This document shows, one piece after another, positions 1-6,692 of a stretch of DNA of 7,549 nucleotides. The stretch lies in the NCBI RefSeq assembly GCF_027066465.1, contig NZ_JAMONU010000154.1:1-7549 (forward strand), read 5' to 3'. The stretch's first letter is position 1, and each line of letters starts with the position of its first letter. The DNA is from Thermococcus sp. (GTDB lineage: Archaea; Methanobacteriota_B; Thermococci; Thermococcales; Thermococcaceae). The notes beneath the pieces are model-generated. The model was given only the letters and a program-made list of their open reading frames with translations. It searched no databases and was not told where the DNA came from. The position numbers and the translations under genes were made by a program.

Positions 1-900
1 CTCGCAGGGCACATCAACCCGACCGTTGCCCAGGTTGGACTGGCCCTCGTAATCTTCGGTCTCGCGGTAGAGGCGGAGCTGTTCCCGCTCAACGCCTGGG
101 CACCAGATGCCTACCAGGCGGCACCGCACCCTGTAACGGCCATGTTCTCGGCCTTCGTCGTCAAGGCCGGCCTCTACGCGATGGCTAGGGTTCTCTACCT
201 CATGAGCGCCGTGGGGAGCTGGCACAACGTCCTCAAGCTCCTCGTGGTCATGGCAACCCTCACCGTCGTCGTGGCGGAGTTCTCAGCGTTGAGGCAGAGG
301 AACGTCAAGAGGATGATAGCGTACTCGTCAATCAGCCAAGTAGGACTCATAGCGCTCGCCTTTGCCCTGGGAACCCAGGCGGGCGTTGATGCCGGGGTCT
401 TCCAGATGGTCAACCACGCAATAATCAAAGTCCTCCTCTTCCTCGGCGTTGGCTACGTCGCGGTACAGCTCGGAGGAGCGGACATTGAGAACTTCAGAGG
501 ATTGGGAAGGAAGATGCCGGCTACGGCATTTGGAGTAACGATAGGAGCAATGGCGGCTGTTGGAGTCCCCCTGTTCAACATATTCTGGAGCAAGCTCAGG
601 ATAATCCTTGCAACAATACAGGTCGGCTACACGTGGGCGGCCTTCCTGGTTCTGGCGGCCAGCGTTGCTGAGGCTGTCTATTACTTTAGGCTCGTGCACG
701 CAATATGGTTCGAGGGAGGGGGAGAGAGGGTCGGCGAAAGCGTTCCTCTGGTGGTTATAATGATAGCCCTCGCAATACTCGTCATCGCAATAGGAATTTA
801 CCCGAACTACGCATGGAGCATCTCCCAGAAGGCCGGCGCTGACATATTCAACGTTGCGCAGTACATCAAGAACGTTCCCCTGATGGGGGTGGGAGCATGA
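1..900 (+). CDS. mbxH: Antiporter-like membrane subunit MbxH of the sulfane sulfur reductase (5'-truncated)
   Basis: The reading frame is open from base 1 without a start, so the N-terminus lies upstream; 299 residues remain. The ATG at 142 is internal, because family-conserved sequence (PLNAWAPDAYQAAP, residues 29-42) precedes it. The protein belongs to the MrpD/NuoL/M/N family that moves H+ or Na+ across the membrane. About eight hydrophobic segments remain, corresponding to TM7-TM14. Visible family residues are the TM8 lysine (K55, in FVVKAGLYAM), NVKRMIAYSSISQVG (TM10), His139/Lys143 in VNHAIIKVLLF (TM11) and Lys198 in FWSKLRII (TM12). The usual TM7 lysine position appears to hold Glu24. 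The gene ends by a 4-base ATGA overlap with the next antiporter gene. The H versus H' label is taken from the usual mbx order (H before H'); the alternative is another Mrp-type MrpD-like subunit, which the downstream neighbours make unlikely. Confidence 0.88.
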   Translation, partial: LAGHINPTVAQVGLALVIFGLAVEAELFPLNAWAPDAYQAAPHPVTAMFSAFVVKAGLYAMARVLYLMSAVGSWHNVLKLLVVMATLTVVVAEFSALRQRNVKRMIAYSSISQVGLIALAFALGTQAGVDAGVFQMVNHAIIKVLLFLGVGYVAVQLGGADIENFRGLGRKMPATAFGVTIGAMAAVGVPLFNIFWSKLRIILATIQVGYTWAAFLVLAASVAEAVYYFRLVHAIWFEGGGERVGESVPLVVIMIALAILVIAIGIYPNYAWSISQKAGADIFNVAQYIKNVPLMGVGA

Positions 901-2747
901 ACGAGCTCATGATAATGCTTTTCGCCCCACTGATTGCGGGCTTCATAGCCTGGGCCCTTGACATCAGGGGAATACGAGAGATTGTCGGAGTTATAGGTGC
1001 AGCTGTCCCCCTGGGGATACTCGTGAAGTACTACCCAACGATTACCAGCAAGGGCACCGAGGGAATAGTCCAGACGATAAACGTTGGCGGCTTCCACCTC
1101 GTCTTCCAGCTGAACACACTAACATGGTACTTCGCCGTTATAGCTTCGCTCGTCGGCGTTGCGATGGCCTTTGGAATGGCCAGCACATCAAAGAACTCCT
1201 ACGAGTGGCTCTTCGCCCTGATGAGCTACACTGGAGTGCTGGGTGTCTTCCTAAGCGGTGACTTCGTTGGCTTCTTCCTGTTCTGGGAGATAATGACGTT
1301 CGCCAGCTTCATGATGGTTCTCAGGAGGAACAAGCACGAATCCCTCAAGTACTTTGTGCTGAGCATAATAGGGGCCTACGCCATGCTCATAGCTATAGGC
1401 CTGCTCTACGCCAAGACCGGGACGCTCGACTTCAACACGATTAGACAGGCACTCTACATGGACGCAATGATTGGAAGTATAAGCAGGGGTGAGATGGCGC
1501 TGATATTCGGCCTCTTCGTCACGGCCTTCGGCGTCAAGGCTGGTGCCGTTCCGCTCCACGTCTGGGCGCCCGGTGCCTACAGCGAGGTCGACCAGAGCTA
1601 CACAACCTTCTTCAGCGGAGCCTTGAGCAAGGCCGGGGCTTACGGGTTCCTGCTCCTCTACATACTCATGGGCGTTAAGCTCGTCTCCGCCCTAGGGGTC
1701 TGGCACAACCACATGCTCTTCGCCTACATCATAGCCTGGATTGGCGCGATAACCGTTGTCGTTGCGGGGTTCCTAGCAGTCCTCCAGGAGGACATAAGGA
1801 AGCTGTTCGCATACTCCTCCGTGAGCCAGGTTGGCTACATACTGCTCGGTCTTGGGGTGGGAACTCCCCTCGGAATAATAGGAGCGCTCTTCCACGTGCT
1901 CAGCCACGCGGTTTTCAAGGGACTGTTCTGGCTCGTCGTTGCTGCGCTGATACTCAGGACGGGCAAAACCAAGTTTGAGGACTTTGGAGGACTTGCCGAG
2001 AAGATGCCGGTAACATTCTCAATGGCCCTCATAGCAGTCCTCAGCCTAGCCGGAATTCCGCCGATGGCAGGCTTTGCGAGCAAGTGGCTCCTCTATGAGG
2101 CCGCCATAAACGCCCACATGCCCCTCGTTGCCGGCGCGATATTCCTAGGAAGCGGTCTAGCGTTTGCCTACGTCGTCCGCTTCCTGTACGCTGTCTGGTT
2201 CGGTCAGAGACCGAGCGACCTCGAGGACGTTAAGGAAGCACCACTCCCCATTCTCATAGGCATGGCAGTCCTCGCGATTCCAAATATCGTCTTCGGCATA
2301 GCCCCCGGTCTCGTTACGAAGTACCTCAACGGCCTGTTCTCGGAGCCGGTTGTCACGGGAGACTACTTCAAGCTCGTGACAACCAACGGAACCTACAACG
2401 CCCTGCTCGTCACGATACTGCTGGTCTTCGGTCTTGCCGTTGCGGGAATAGTCTTCATCTATGGAGCCAAGACCAGAAAGGTTCCGGTTACCGACACCTA
2501 CCAGTCGGGCAACCCGGTAACCGAGGACTACAACCTGAGCATGAGAAGGCACTTTTACAGGCCGCTGGCGGAAGCTCTGGAGTTCTGGCTCAGGTACAGC
2601 TGGGACAGGTTCTACGAGCGTCTTGCAGGACTTGCTGAAGACTTTGCGGACACCCTGAGGGAGGGGATATACAACGGAAACGTCCAGAGCTACGCCTGGT
2701 ATCTGGCGATTATACTCCTAATCCTGGCACTGTGGGGGGTGTTGTGA
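897..2747 (+). CDS. mbxH': Antiporter-like membrane subunit MbxH' with C-terminal lateral-helix extension
   Basis: This 616-residue integral membrane protein of the NuoL/MrpA/MrpD family is the second ion-pumping module of the complex. The conserved channel residues are all present: Glu131 in FLFWEIMTF (TM5), Lys214 in GVKAGAVPLHVWAPGAY (TM7), Lys245 in LSKAGAYG (TM8), His333/His337/Lys341 (TM11) and Lys396 in GFASKWLL (TM12). IRKLFAYSSVSQVGYI (300-315) is a family signature. The core ends near residue 480. The extra ~115 residues contain a TM segment (~500-523), a charged amphipathic stretch (~525-590) and a final TM helix (~598-615). This resembles the separate Mbh subunit MbhI, with its lateral helix, fused on; that is inference. 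The start ATG overlaps the mbxH stop and follows a G-rich SD-like GGGGGTGGG. The stop TGA abuts the mbxM ATG. Confidence 0.93.
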   Translation: MNELMIMLFAPLIAGFIAWALDIRGIREIVGVIGAAVPLGILVKYYPTITSKGTEGIVQTINVGGFHLVFQLNTLTWYFAVIASLVGVAMAFGMASTSKNSYEWLFALMSYTGVLGVFLSGDFVGFFLFWEIMTFASFMMVLRRNKHESLKYFVLSIIGAYAMLIAIGLLYAKTGTLDFNTIRQALYMDAMIGSISRGEMALIFGLFVTAFGVKAGAVPLHVWAPGAYSEVDQSYTTFFSGALSKAGAYGFLLLYILMGVKLVSALGVWHNHMLFAYIIAWIGAITVVVAGFLAVLQEDIRKLFAYSSVSQVGYILLGLGVGTPLGIIGALFHVLSHAVFKGLFWLVVAALILRTGKTKFEDFGGLAEKMPVTFSMALIAVLSLAGIPPMAGFASKWLLYEAAINAHMPLVAGAIFLGSGLAFAYVVRFLYAVWFGQRPSDLEDVKEAPLPILIGMAVLAIPNIVFGIAPGLVTKYLNGLFSEPVVTGDYFKLVTTNGTYNALLVTILLVFGLAVAGIVFIYGAKTRKVPVTDTYQSGNPVTEDYNLSMRRHFYRPLAEALEFWLRYSWDRFYERLAGLAEDFADTLREGIYNGNVQSYAWYLAIILLILALWGVL

Positions 2748-3644
2748 ATGTTCGAGTGGAAGTTAGCCCTTGAGGCAATAGGCATGGTTATCTACGCCAC
2801 CTTCATGGGGTTCATATTCATGGGCATTGAGAGAAAGGCCATGGCGAGAATTCAGAGGCGCGTTGGACCGCCGATATATCAGCCAATCATAGATACACTC
2901 AAGCTCCTCGGAAAAAAGGAGAGCGTAAGCCACGGCTTCATCTACGACTTTGGACCTGTCTTTGCACTCGGAGCGAGCATAGCGGCGCTCCTCTTCATTC
3001 CGCTGGCCAACTTTCAGCTCTTCAGCAGCAACGCCGACCTCATCGTGGTTGCGTATCTCCTCGAGGTGCCGATGCTCGGAATAATGCTCGGTGCCATGAG
3101 TTCCGGCAACCCCTACTCGGCCGTCGGTGTCCAGCGCGGTCTGCTCACCATGGTCGCCATGCAGTTGCCCTACGGTCTCGCTTTGATAGCAATCGCCCAG
3201 TACTGGGGAACGTTCAAGTTGAATAGCATAGTTGCCCTTCAGCAGCTCCACGGCTGGAGCATAACGGTTCCCGCACTGTTGCTGGCTTTCATAGTTTTCG
3301 ACATAGTCTTCCAGGCAATGCTTGGACTCGAGCCGTTCGACATAATCACGGCCCCCGCGGAAATCTCGATGGGTCCGATGGTCGAGTACGGCGGCAAGCA
3401 CGCGGCACTGCTCTTCACCCAGCACGCGGTTCAGCTATTCGCCGAGACGGCTTTCTTTGCAGTGCTCTTCCTTGGCGGAGCCAGCAACCTGCTTGAGCTT
3501 CTCATCAAACAGATAGCCGTGCTATTCATAGCGATATTCATCGCCAGCATCTATCCTCGCTTCACCATCGACCAGGCGGCGAAGTTCTTCTGGAAGTGGC
3601 CGACCATACTGGGAATAATAGCCGTAATACTCGCGGGGTGGTGA
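2748..3644 (+). CDS. mbxM: NuoH-like membrane anchor subunit MbxM
   Basis: A 298-residue polytopic protein of the NuoH/ND1/MbhM family, the membrane subunit that docks the redox arm and couples it to the ion pumps. The family signatures are clear: GIERKAMARIQRRVGPP (26-42) followed by QPIIDTLKLLGKKE (45-58); EPFDIITAPAEISMGPMVEY (195-214), with the acidic residues Asp198, Glu205 and Glu213 that line the coupling loop; and near the C-terminus PRFTIDQAAKFFWKW (270-284). About eight TM helices can be drawn. Length is close to the family norm. The ATG directly follows the mbxH' stop (TGAATG), with a GGGGGG-type SD at 2734-2739. In mbh operons the M gene comes after L, whereas here it precedes J, which is the mbx arrangement. 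Confidence 0.95.
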   Translation: MFEWKLALEAIGMVIYATFMGFIFMGIERKAMARIQRRVGPPIYQPIIDTLKLLGKKESVSHGFIYDFGPVFALGASIAALLFIPLANFQLFSSNADLIVVAYLLEVPMLGIMLGAMSSGNPYSAVGVQRGLLTMVAMQLPYGLALIAIAQYWGTFKLNSIVALQQLHGWSITVPALLLAFIVFDIVFQAMLGLEPFDIITAPAEISMGPMVEYGGKHAALLFTQHAVQLFAETAFFAVLFLGGASNLLELLIKQIAVLFIAIFIASIYPRFTIDQAAKFFWKWPTILGIIAVILAGW

Positions 3645-3648
3645 AAGA

Positions 3649-4227
3649 ATGGGAGGCGACTTCATAAGCTATGAACTCAAAGAGTTCAAGCTCTTCGAAC
3701 CCCTGTTCAGGTGGGCGAGAAAGAAGAGCATATGGCTGGTTGCATTCTGTACCGGCTGTGGCGGTATAGAGATGCCGCCGCTTGTAACGGCCCGCTACGA
3801 CATTGAGAGGTTCGGTATGATGCCGAATCCCGCCCCGAGGATGGCCGACCTCTTCCTGATTACCGGCTACGTCACTCCAAAGACGCTCAAGAGAATTATC
3901 ATCACCTACGAACTCATGCCCGACCCCAAGTACATCCTTGCCCACGGCTCCTGTCCAATAAACGGCGGCGTTTACTGGGACTCCTACAACGTTGTTAAAC
4001 AGCTCGACAAATACATTCCCATTGACGTTGCCATAGCCGGCTGCATGCCGAGACCAGAAGCAGTGATGGACGGTATAAGAGAGATAATGAGAAAAATCGA
4101 AAACGGAGAGGCCGATGGGTGGAGAAGATACAGGGAGAACTACGAGTGGTATAGAAAGAATCAGGATGAGCTCTTTGGGGAGGGCTGGCGCGAGAGGGAT
4201 GCGAAGAGGTGGTTGGCATGGCTGTAA
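3649..4227 (+). CDS. mbxJ: NuoB-like small subunit MbxJ carrying the proximal 4Fe-4S cluster
   Basis: A 192-residue soluble subunit of the NuoB/PSST/[NiFe]-hydrogenase small-subunit family. It passes electrons from the ferredoxin-like MbxN to the active site at the MbxL interface. Four cluster-ligand candidates are visible: Cys34 and Cys37 in FCTGCGGIE, Cys102 in HGSCPINGG and Cys132 in AGCMPRPEA. The CxxC spacing is hydrogenase-like, unlike the adjacent CysCys of complex I NuoB. The C-terminal ~45 residues (ENGEADGWRRYRENYEW onward) are strongly charged and aromatic and extend past the cluster fold. The start ATG lies 4 bases after the mbxM stop with GGTGGTGA as SD. The last 10 bases overlap mbxK when that gene is started at 4218. 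Confidence 0.95.
   Translation: MGGDFISYELKEFKLFEPLFRWARKKSIWLVAFCTGCGGIEMPPLVTARYDIERFGMMPNPAPRMADLFLITGYVTPKTLKRIIITYELMPDPKYILAHGSCPINGGVYWDSYNVVKQLDKYIPIDVAIAGCMPRPEAVMDGIREIMRKIENGEADGWRRYRENYEWYRKNQDELFGEGWRERDAKRWLAWL
4206..4212 (+). promoter_or_regulatory. Shine-Dalgarno site deciding the mbxK start
   Basis: GAGGTGG matches the archaeal anti-SD complement GGAGGTGAT closely and lies 5 bases before ATG 4218. It overlaps the alternative GTG at 4209, which therefore cannot use it. It is located inside the end of mbxJ. Confidence 0.75.
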
Positions 4228-4817
4228 CCGATAATGAGGTTAAGAACAAGGTTGAATCCACTCAGAAGGCTCCCCAGGATACCCAGAATGCCAAGCCCGA
4301 GCTGCCGAACACCAAGGAGGGCAGGCTCGTGAAGGAACTCCTCGAGAAGGCCCCCTACGCCGAGGGAAGCGTCAGACGTGAGAAGAGGATAGAGTTCAGA
4401 GTCCCAGCCGAGAGAATACATGAGTTCCTTGAGATTGCAAGCGAAAAGTTCGAGATGCTTATGCAGATAAGCGTGGTTGACTGGCTCAAGGAGGGCGAAT
4501 TCGAGCTGGTTTATCAGCTCTGGAGTGTCAGCGAGAGCGTTCACGCGTTCGTTAAGACAAGGATTTCAAGGGAGAACGCAAAGATGCCGACGGTCATGGA
4601 CATCTGGCCGGTTGCGGAAACCTACGAGAGGGAAGCCCACGAGTTCTTCGGAATAATCTTTGAAGGCAACCCGAGGCTCGGTCCGTTCATCCTAGAGCCG
4701 CGCGAATACGAGAAGCACCCGCTCAGGAAGGACTTCAACACCCTCAGCTACGTCAAAACCATCTACGGCGAGGATTTCGACAGGTACGATGAGAGTAAGA
4801 CAAACTATGTAATATGA
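4218..4817 (+). CDS. mbxK: NuoC-like subunit MbxK
   Basis: A 199-residue homologue of the NuoC/30-kDa subunit, a structural partner of the NuoD-like MbxL with no cofactor of its own. The signature WPVAETYEREAHEFFGIIFE (130-149) is clear, followed by NPRLGPFILEP and HPLRKDF (167-173). The C-terminal part is thus the classical NuoC end. Residues 1-34 (VTDNEVKNKVESTQKAPQ onward) are polar, rich in Lys/Gln/Pro, and probably disordered. The ATG at 4218 is preferred over the in-frame GTG at 4209, because GAGGTGG at 4206-4212 then sits 5 bases upstream as SD. It overlaps the end of mbxJ by 10 bases, suggesting translational coupling. Confidence 0.93.
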   Translation: MAVTDNEVKNKVESTQKAPQDTQNAKPELPNTKEGRLVKELLEKAPYAEGSVRREKRIEFRVPAERIHEFLEIASEKFEMLMQISVVDWLKEGEFELVYQLWSVSESVHAFVKTRISRENAKMPTVMDIWPVAETYEREAHEFFGIIFEGNPRLGPFILEPREYEKHPLRKDFNTLSYVKTIYGEDFDRYDESKTNYVI

Positions 4818-4823
4818 GGTGAT
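4816..4823 (+). promoter_or_regulatory. Shine-Dalgarno site deciding the mbxL start
   Basis: GAGGTGAT is an 8-base match to the expected SD and overlaps the TGA stop of mbxK (4815-4817). It ends 4 bases before ATG 4828. The earlier in-frame GTG 4819 and ATG 4822 fall inside it and are unlikely starts. Confidence 0.8.
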
Positions 4824-4827
4824 GCTC

Positions 4828-6009
4828 ATGAGTTTGGAAGTTCCAAGGGAGCTTAGGGAGGAGGCAAGAAAGCACGACATGTACCTCACCCCGATAGCGA
4901 AGGACACCTACGAGCTGTTCTTCGGTCCACAGCACATGGCCACCGAGAACTTCAGCATAATCCTTAAAATGGACGGTAACAGGGTCGAAAAGGCCATAGT
5001 AAACCCCGGATTCCTGCACCGCGGTTTTGAGAAACTCGCTGAGCAGAGGCCCTATTTTACCAACATAGCCCTGCTCCTCAGAATATGTGTTCCCGAAAGC
5101 GACGTGCCCGAGAACATCTACTCTATGGCCGTCGATGAAATAGTCGGCTGGGAGGTTCCTGAAAGGGCGATATGGATTAGGACAGTTGTTCTCGAAATGG
5201 CGAGGGTTTCTTCATGGATGTTCTGGATAATGGGCTTTGGAAACGAGATAGGTCTCTACACAGCCGGCCAGTGGGCGGCAGCTTATCGTGAGAGGCTCAT
5301 GCGCCTCTTCGAGGAGCTAACCGGAGGAAGGGTTTACCACATCTACACCGTCCCCGGAGGAGTCAGGAGGGACATACCGGGCGACAAATGGCTAAGGCAG
5401 TTGAGGGACACCGTTGAGTACATCAAGTCCAAGCTCAAGGACTTCGACGAGATACTCTTCGACAACTACATAACCTTTGAGAGGACTGAGGGAGTTGGCG
5501 TTATGGACAAGCGCTTTGCACTCAAACACGCCGTTACCGGTCCGAACCTCAGGGCCGTTGGAGTTCCCTACGACGTCAGAAAGGACGACCCCTATTACCT
5601 CTACCCAGAGCTCGACTTCGAGGTTCCTGTCCTGAAGGAGGGTGACAGCCTCGCAAGGGTTCTCGTCAGGAGGTACGAGCTGGAGCAGGACCTCTACATA
5701 CTCGAACAGCTTCTCGACATGGGGCCGCCGAGCGGGCCCTACATGGTGCAGGACCCCAAGCTCAAGAACCTGCCGAGGTTCAAGGTTCCTGCAGGAGACG
5801 CCTACGCCCACGTTGAGAGCACCAAGGGTGACTTCGGTGCCTACGTCGTCAGCGACGGAAGCCACAAGCCCTACCGCGTCCATGTCCGCGGACCGAGCCA
5901 GAGCCACGGAGTTACGGTGCTTGAGGAGCTCCTCAAGGGAGCCCGCCTCGCCGACGTGCCGGTCATATTGAAGACCCTTGACAACTGTCCGCCCGACATA
6001 GACAGGTGA
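4828..6009 (+). CDS. mbxL: NuoD-like catalytic large subunit MbxL, degenerate NiFe site
   Basis: A 393-residue member of the NuoD/49-kDa/[NiFe]-hydrogenase large-subunit family and the catalytic subunit of the ferredoxin-dependent sulfane sulfur reductase. Family landmarks are FGPQH (32-36, the beta1-beta2 coupling loop), NPGFLHRGFEKLAE (59-72), RICVPESDVPENIYSMAVDE (85-104) and the C-terminus LDNCPPDID. Hydrogenases have two CxxC motifs here to bind NiFe. In this protein Cys87 is followed by Glu90 and Cys387 by Asp390, so only one cysteine of each pair remains and a NiFe centre cannot be held in the usual way. This separates Mbx from Mbh. It is also not complex I NuoD, which lacks these cysteines. 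The ATG at 4828 is chosen over GTG 4819 and ATG 4822 because GAGGTGAT (4816-4823) is its SD. Confidence 0.95.
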   Translation: MSLEVPRELREEARKHDMYLTPIAKDTYELFFGPQHMATENFSIILKMDGNRVEKAIVNPGFLHRGFEKLAEQRPYFTNIALLLRICVPESDVPENIYSMAVDEIVGWEVPERAIWIRTVVLEMARVSSWMFWIMGFGNEIGLYTAGQWAAAYRERLMRLFEELTGGRVYHIYTVPGGVRRDIPGDKWLRQLRDTVEYIKSKLKDFDEILFDNYITFERTEGVGVMDKRFALKHAVTGPNLRAVGVPYDVRKDDPYYLYPELDFEVPVLKEGDSLARVLVRRYELEQDLYILEQLLDMGPPSGPYMVQDPKLKNLPRFKVPAGDAYAHVESTKGDFGAYVVSDGSHKPYRVHVRGPSQSHGVTVLEELLKGARLADVPVILKTLDNCPPDIDR

Positions 6010-6010
6010 T
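6004..6010 (+). promoter_or_regulatory. Shine-Dalgarno site deciding the mbxN start
   Basis: AGGTGAT overlaps the mbxL stop TGA (6007-6009) and ends 4 bases before ATG 6015. The in-frame GTG 6006 and ATG 6009 lie within the site. The arrangement mirrors that at mbxL and points to stop-start coupled translation. Confidence 0.78.
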
Positions 6011-6014
6011 GACG

Positions 6015-6686
6015 ATGCCCGCGAGAGTGGTTGGTGAGGAAAAGGTCAAGCTCAAGAAGTCCTTCGTCAAGCCCTGGATAGGCATCAAGTACCTCTTCAA
6101 GAAGCCCGTAACGATAAAGATACCCTTCGAGAAGATAGAGCCGGCTCCAAAGTACAGGGGATTCCACACGCTCGACTGGAAGAAGTGCGTCGGCTGTAAC
6201 TTCTGCGGTCAGATATGCCCGGCGAGGGCAATAGAGATGACGTGGCTTGAAGTGGAGGGCAAGATGGAGAAGAGGCCGCACCCCAAGATAGACTACGGCC
6301 GCTGTACGTTCTGCCAGTTCTGTGTCGACGTCTGCCCGACAGGGGCACTCGGCTTCACCGAGTCTTACATCCTAACAACGGATGGAACGGAGGATGCTTT
6401 AGAGCTCTTTAACTGGGTGCCGATTCACCCGGACAAGGTCAGGGAGTTAAACGAGGCCTACGGCGACTACCGCTTCCCAGTCGTCAGGATTGAGAAGCTC
6501 GGCGACGGAACCTACCGCTACCACCTCAGAAACGGCGAAGTCTTTGAGTTCAAGATACTTGGCTACGGCATAAGGCCGCCCAAGAAGCCCACCCCTGCCA
6601 AGCCAGCCACCGAGGCCACTGCAAATAAGGAAACCACTAAACCCGCCGAAAAGAAGGAATCAAAGCCGGCCGAGAAGAAGGAGTAA
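6015..6686 (+). CDS. mbxN: 2x[4Fe-4S] ferredoxin-like subunit MbxN (NuoI family)
   Basis: A 223-residue NuoI/MbhN homologue, the entry point for electrons from reduced ferredoxin. Two complete CxxCxxCxxxCP motifs are present, Cys58/61/64/68 and Cys97/100/103/107, for two cubane clusters. A basic N-terminal segment (KVKLKKSFVKPWIGIKYLFK, 10-29) probably contacts the membrane arm as in NuoI. After a small beta domain (~155-187), the protein ends in a ~36-residue Pro/Ala/Lys/Thr/Glu-rich tail with a near-perfect repeat of KPAEKKE. It is the last gene of the operon. ATG 6015 is preferred over GTG 6006 and ATG 6009, since AGGTGAT (6004-6010) fits as SD 4 bases upstream; only 5 bases separate it from the mbxL stop. 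Confidence 0.94.
   Translation: MPARVVGEEKVKLKKSFVKPWIGIKYLFKKPVTIKIPFEKIEPAPKYRGFHTLDWKKCVGCNFCGQICPARAIEMTWLEVEGKMEKRPHPKIDYGRCTFCQFCVDVCPTGALGFTESYILTTDGTEDALELFNWVPIHPDKVRELNEAYGDYRFPVVRIEKLGDGTYRYHLRNGEVFEFKILGYGIRPPKKPTPAKPATEATANKETTKPAEKKESKPAEKKE
6636..6683 (+). repeat. Two tandem 24-base coding units in the mbxN tail
   Basis: Bases 6636-6659 encode TKPAEKKE and 6660-6683 encode SKPAEKKE. The copies differ at several third-codon positions (for example CCC/CCG and GAA/GAG). The repeat is therefore conserved better at protein level than at DNA level, or the duplication is not recent. Confidence 0.7.
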
Positions 6687-6692
6687 CTTTTT
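6687..6692 (+). terminator. Possible T-tract terminator of the mbx operon
   Basis: CTTTTT directly follows the mbxN stop codon. Archaeal RNA polymerase terminates at short T-runs without needing a hairpin, so this is a plausible but weak end of the operon transcript. Five Ts is short, and the tract runs into the stop codon of the convergent gene. Confidence 0.4.

Noticed and set aside
142..900. A complete 252-residue antiporter protein starting at ATG 142
   Set aside because: The frame is open to base 1 and the preceding residues include the conserved TM7 loop PLNAWAPDAY, so the gene is truncated by the window edge and does not start at 142.
2763..3425. 220-codon open frame on the - strand antisense to mbxM
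   Set aside because: Composition is an unlikely charged mixture without a recognisable domain, and it lies entirely opposite a strongly conserved NuoH-like gene. It is a shadow produced by codon bias.
5642..5971. 109-codon + strand open frame inside mbxL in another frame
   Set aside because: Ser/Thr/Arg-rich frame-shifted reading of mbxL with no SD and no family resemblance.
3649..6686. Energy-converting [NiFe] hydrogenase (Mbh, Ech or formate hydrogenlyase type)
   Set aside because: The large subunit lacks two of the four NiFe cysteines, M precedes J, and two large antiporter subunits are present; these fit Mbx.
1..6686. Archaeal complex I / Fpo-type quinone or methanophenazine oxidoreductase
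   Set aside because: The NuoB homologue has a hydrogenase-like CxxC rather than CysCys, the NuoD homologue retains single Cys residues of hydrogenase motifs, and NuoA/J/K-type neighbours do not follow in the complex I order (only the upstream part is unseen).
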